A stretch of 64,000 nt of DNA, from the NCBI GenBank assembly GCA_965224095.1, contig OZ245039.1, positions 2,604,001 through 2,668,000 of the forward strand, given 5' to 3'. Under the pieces are notes generated by a model. The model saw only the letters and a program-made list of their open reading frames with translations. It was not told where the DNA came from and did not search any database. The position numbers and the translations under genes were made by a program. Each line of letters begins with the position of its first letter. Positions within the stretch are counted from its first letter, which is position 1. The stretch comes from JBPEWY01 sp965224095. Its GTDB lineage: Bacteria > Bacteroidota > Bacteroidia > Flavobacteriales > Flavobacteriaceae. Positions 63,801 to 64,000 of this stretch are shown here, in pieces.

Positions 63801-63812
63801 TTATCATTTTAA
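60807..63812 (+). CDS. SusC/RagA-family TonB-dependent receptor
   Basis: 1001 aa. Signal peptide (residues about 1-22), a CarboxypepD_reg-like domain (about 25-105, 'GTPLPGVNVLVSGTTNG' and 'TQTDFDGNYTI'), the SusC signature 'EVVVTALGIKKARKSLTYA' (about 104-122), plug (about 120-235, 'LRGNTSTRNNQPLYVIDGIP') and a barrel ending 'RSIGLNLGLSF'. It imports oligosaccharides or peptides with its SusD partner, which starts 15 nt downstream. From about base 61230 the gene becomes more AT-rich than its first 420 bases. The preceding two-component pair probably regulates it. Confidence 0.95.
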   Translation: MKHKKLFFLLSMLTWSVVMIAQEKEIKGTVTDNAGTPLPGVNVLVSGTTNGTQTDFDGNYTITAQTGQELSFSYIGMTTREVTVGTSNQINVTLEEDAQQLKEVVVTALGIKKARKSLTYAAQDVKADELTKVKDANPINSLSGKVSGLVINRSSSGVGGSVKVTLRGNTSTRNNQPLYVIDGIPLLNTTPIQPNSTFGSIENAGNRDGGDALSLINPDDIESITVLKGASASSLYGSQGSNGVILITTKKGKAGTFRVNASSNLTIEDVAYQIDFDEKTEKNVDSFFETGSTLINSVSVSGGSENAQTYFSYANTQASGVIPTHDVKKHTLNVKETAKLFNDRFTVDANVLLSTQSIDNKPVSALYFNPLRGAYAFQSDTETLADYKVFEEFDPTRNLMTQRWFRPTSDVEQNPYWILNRNASEDTNQKGVISLALSYKVNDWLTLQTRGSYDKNFYKFERRMYATTNGTLAATTGRFLMNDVEDVQLYGDLIATINNNLTEDLQLTANIGTSINKLDSGRAKLLDSGVSGGLQVPNIFTLSNFLSNTGIRVLQTQAEDKEIQSIFASTTLGYKEKIYLDLTARNDWSSTVSKSFFYPSIGITGILTELFEMPESVSFAKVRVSYAEVGNDIQSFANNPQFTIETGEGGIIPPKTLPLKELKPEKQKSFEIGTDWKFLNNRFGIDIGYYKTNTIDQFMIIKGEKVTRGSITSDNASVNAGDFQNSGIEVSMYAIPVQKDQFVWNTSLNFASNKNEILELDPRLDGSIELTDPGVNSYGLYIIEGGEFGDIYGKKLKRNPNGLPIRDASGNFVQADPIIDGSGRETLPNGLDFLGNPNPDFSIGWNNTFSFKNFTINILIDGKFGGKVMSMTEAIVDQLGNTNRTGSVSIFDEASNSETTIDAKEYFSKIGGRNGFTGEYVYDATNVRLAEFSLGYDFGLGEESFFNSVNLSLIGRNLFFFTKDAPYDPNVTLSTGNGLQGVDVFGLPSTRSIGLNLGLSF

Positions 63813-63827
63813 AAAAATTGAAAGATC

Positions 63828-64000
63828 ATGAAAAATATCATTAATAAATTATTTTTAGTTTCAATTCTCGCAATAGCGGTCACAGTTGTTTCCTGTACTG
63901 AGGATTTTGAAGAATTGAATAAGGACCCGAATGGGTTAACCGAAGAACAAAGTGAAGCCGATTTTTTAAATATAGGAGGACCGTTTAAACCGATCTTTTT
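63828..64000 (+). CDS. SusD/RagB-family outer membrane lipoprotein (3' cut by window edge)
   Basis: 57 residues are visible, then the window ends with the frame open. A signal peptide with lipobox 'TVVSCT' (Cys about residue 23) is followed by 'EDFEELNKDPNGLTEEQ', the start typical of SusD-like_2 proteins. It is the surface substrate-binding partner of the SusC-type receptor just upstream. Start chosen at ATG 63828, 15 nt after the susC stop, with a purine-rich AAAGAT before it. Confidence 0.9.
   Translation, partial: MKNIINKLFLVSILAIAVTVVSCTEDFEELNKDPNGLTEEQSEADFLNIGGPFKPIF

Noticed and set aside
1..64000. tRNA, rRNA and riboswitch search by eye
   Set aside because: No cloverleaf, rRNA or known riboswitch consensus was recognised; a covariance-model scan would be needed to exclude small RNAs.

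Overview
The window comes from a chromosome of the phylum Bacteroidetes, most likely a member of the Flavobacteriaceae. The reasons are SusC/SusD and CarboxypepD_reg-type TonB receptors, promoters of the TTTG / TAnnTTTG type with few Shine-Dalgarno sites, DUF5009 and LytTR/LytS families, and a MoaC-MogA fusion. No rRNA, tRNA or CRISPR array was seen, so genus cannot be named.

Layout. 1-8847 is an AT-rich defence island: a type I restriction-modification operon (hsdM, cut by the window edge, then hsdS and hsdR) that also carries a small membrane protein, a DUF262/DUF1524 (GmrSD-like) protein and a DUF45-type zinc metallopeptidase. 9258-12589 is a probable metal-uptake locus (His/Cys-rich small protein, TonB receptor, lipoprotein). 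12966-17627 is a molybdenum hydroxylase operon (2Fe-2S subunit, Tat-exported Mo subunit, XdhC-like and MocA-like maturation factors). 18031-19753 holds three unknown genes between repeats. 20063-22648 is PEP carboxylase. 23864-32948 is a nitrogen-assimilation block: porin-glnK-amtB, divergent from gltB-gltD. 32986-34483 holds an ABM-type protein and a GlxA-like regulator. 34747-38430 is an unusual cluster: lipoprotein, caspase-like protease, SLATT-type membrane protein, methyltransferase. 38578-45601 (minus strand) is a complete molybdenum cofactor operon, facing a periplasmic nitrate reductase operon (45749-52093) across a shared regulatory gap. 52168-60565 holds sugar-phosphate genes, then a minus-strand group of transporter, acyltransferase-like membrane protein, dioxygenase, oxidoreductase and a LytS/LytTR pair. 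60807-64000 is a SusC gene and the start of its SusD partner.

Molybdenum and nitrogen link much of the window. The Moco operon (moaA, moaCB, moaE, moeB, moaD, mobA, moeA, a ModE-like HTH and a TSUP permease) supplies cofactor to NapA. The hydroxylase has its own XdhC and MocA. Nitrate respiration or reduction, ammonium uptake and GOGAT lie within about 30 kb.

The most unusual signals are: (a) a four-helix-bundle (S23/IVS family) gene wedged exactly between moaE and moaCB and bounded by a perfect 27-bp inverted repeat made of 7-bp units; (b) two non-coding units, 15612-16004 and 17639-17938, also bounded by long inverted repeats made of 7-bp units, plus many single tracts of the same heptamer family between genes; (c) the caspase-SLATT-lipoprotein cassette; (d) a NapB with two tandem diheme modules; (e) a palindromic repeat inserted in frame in hsdM.
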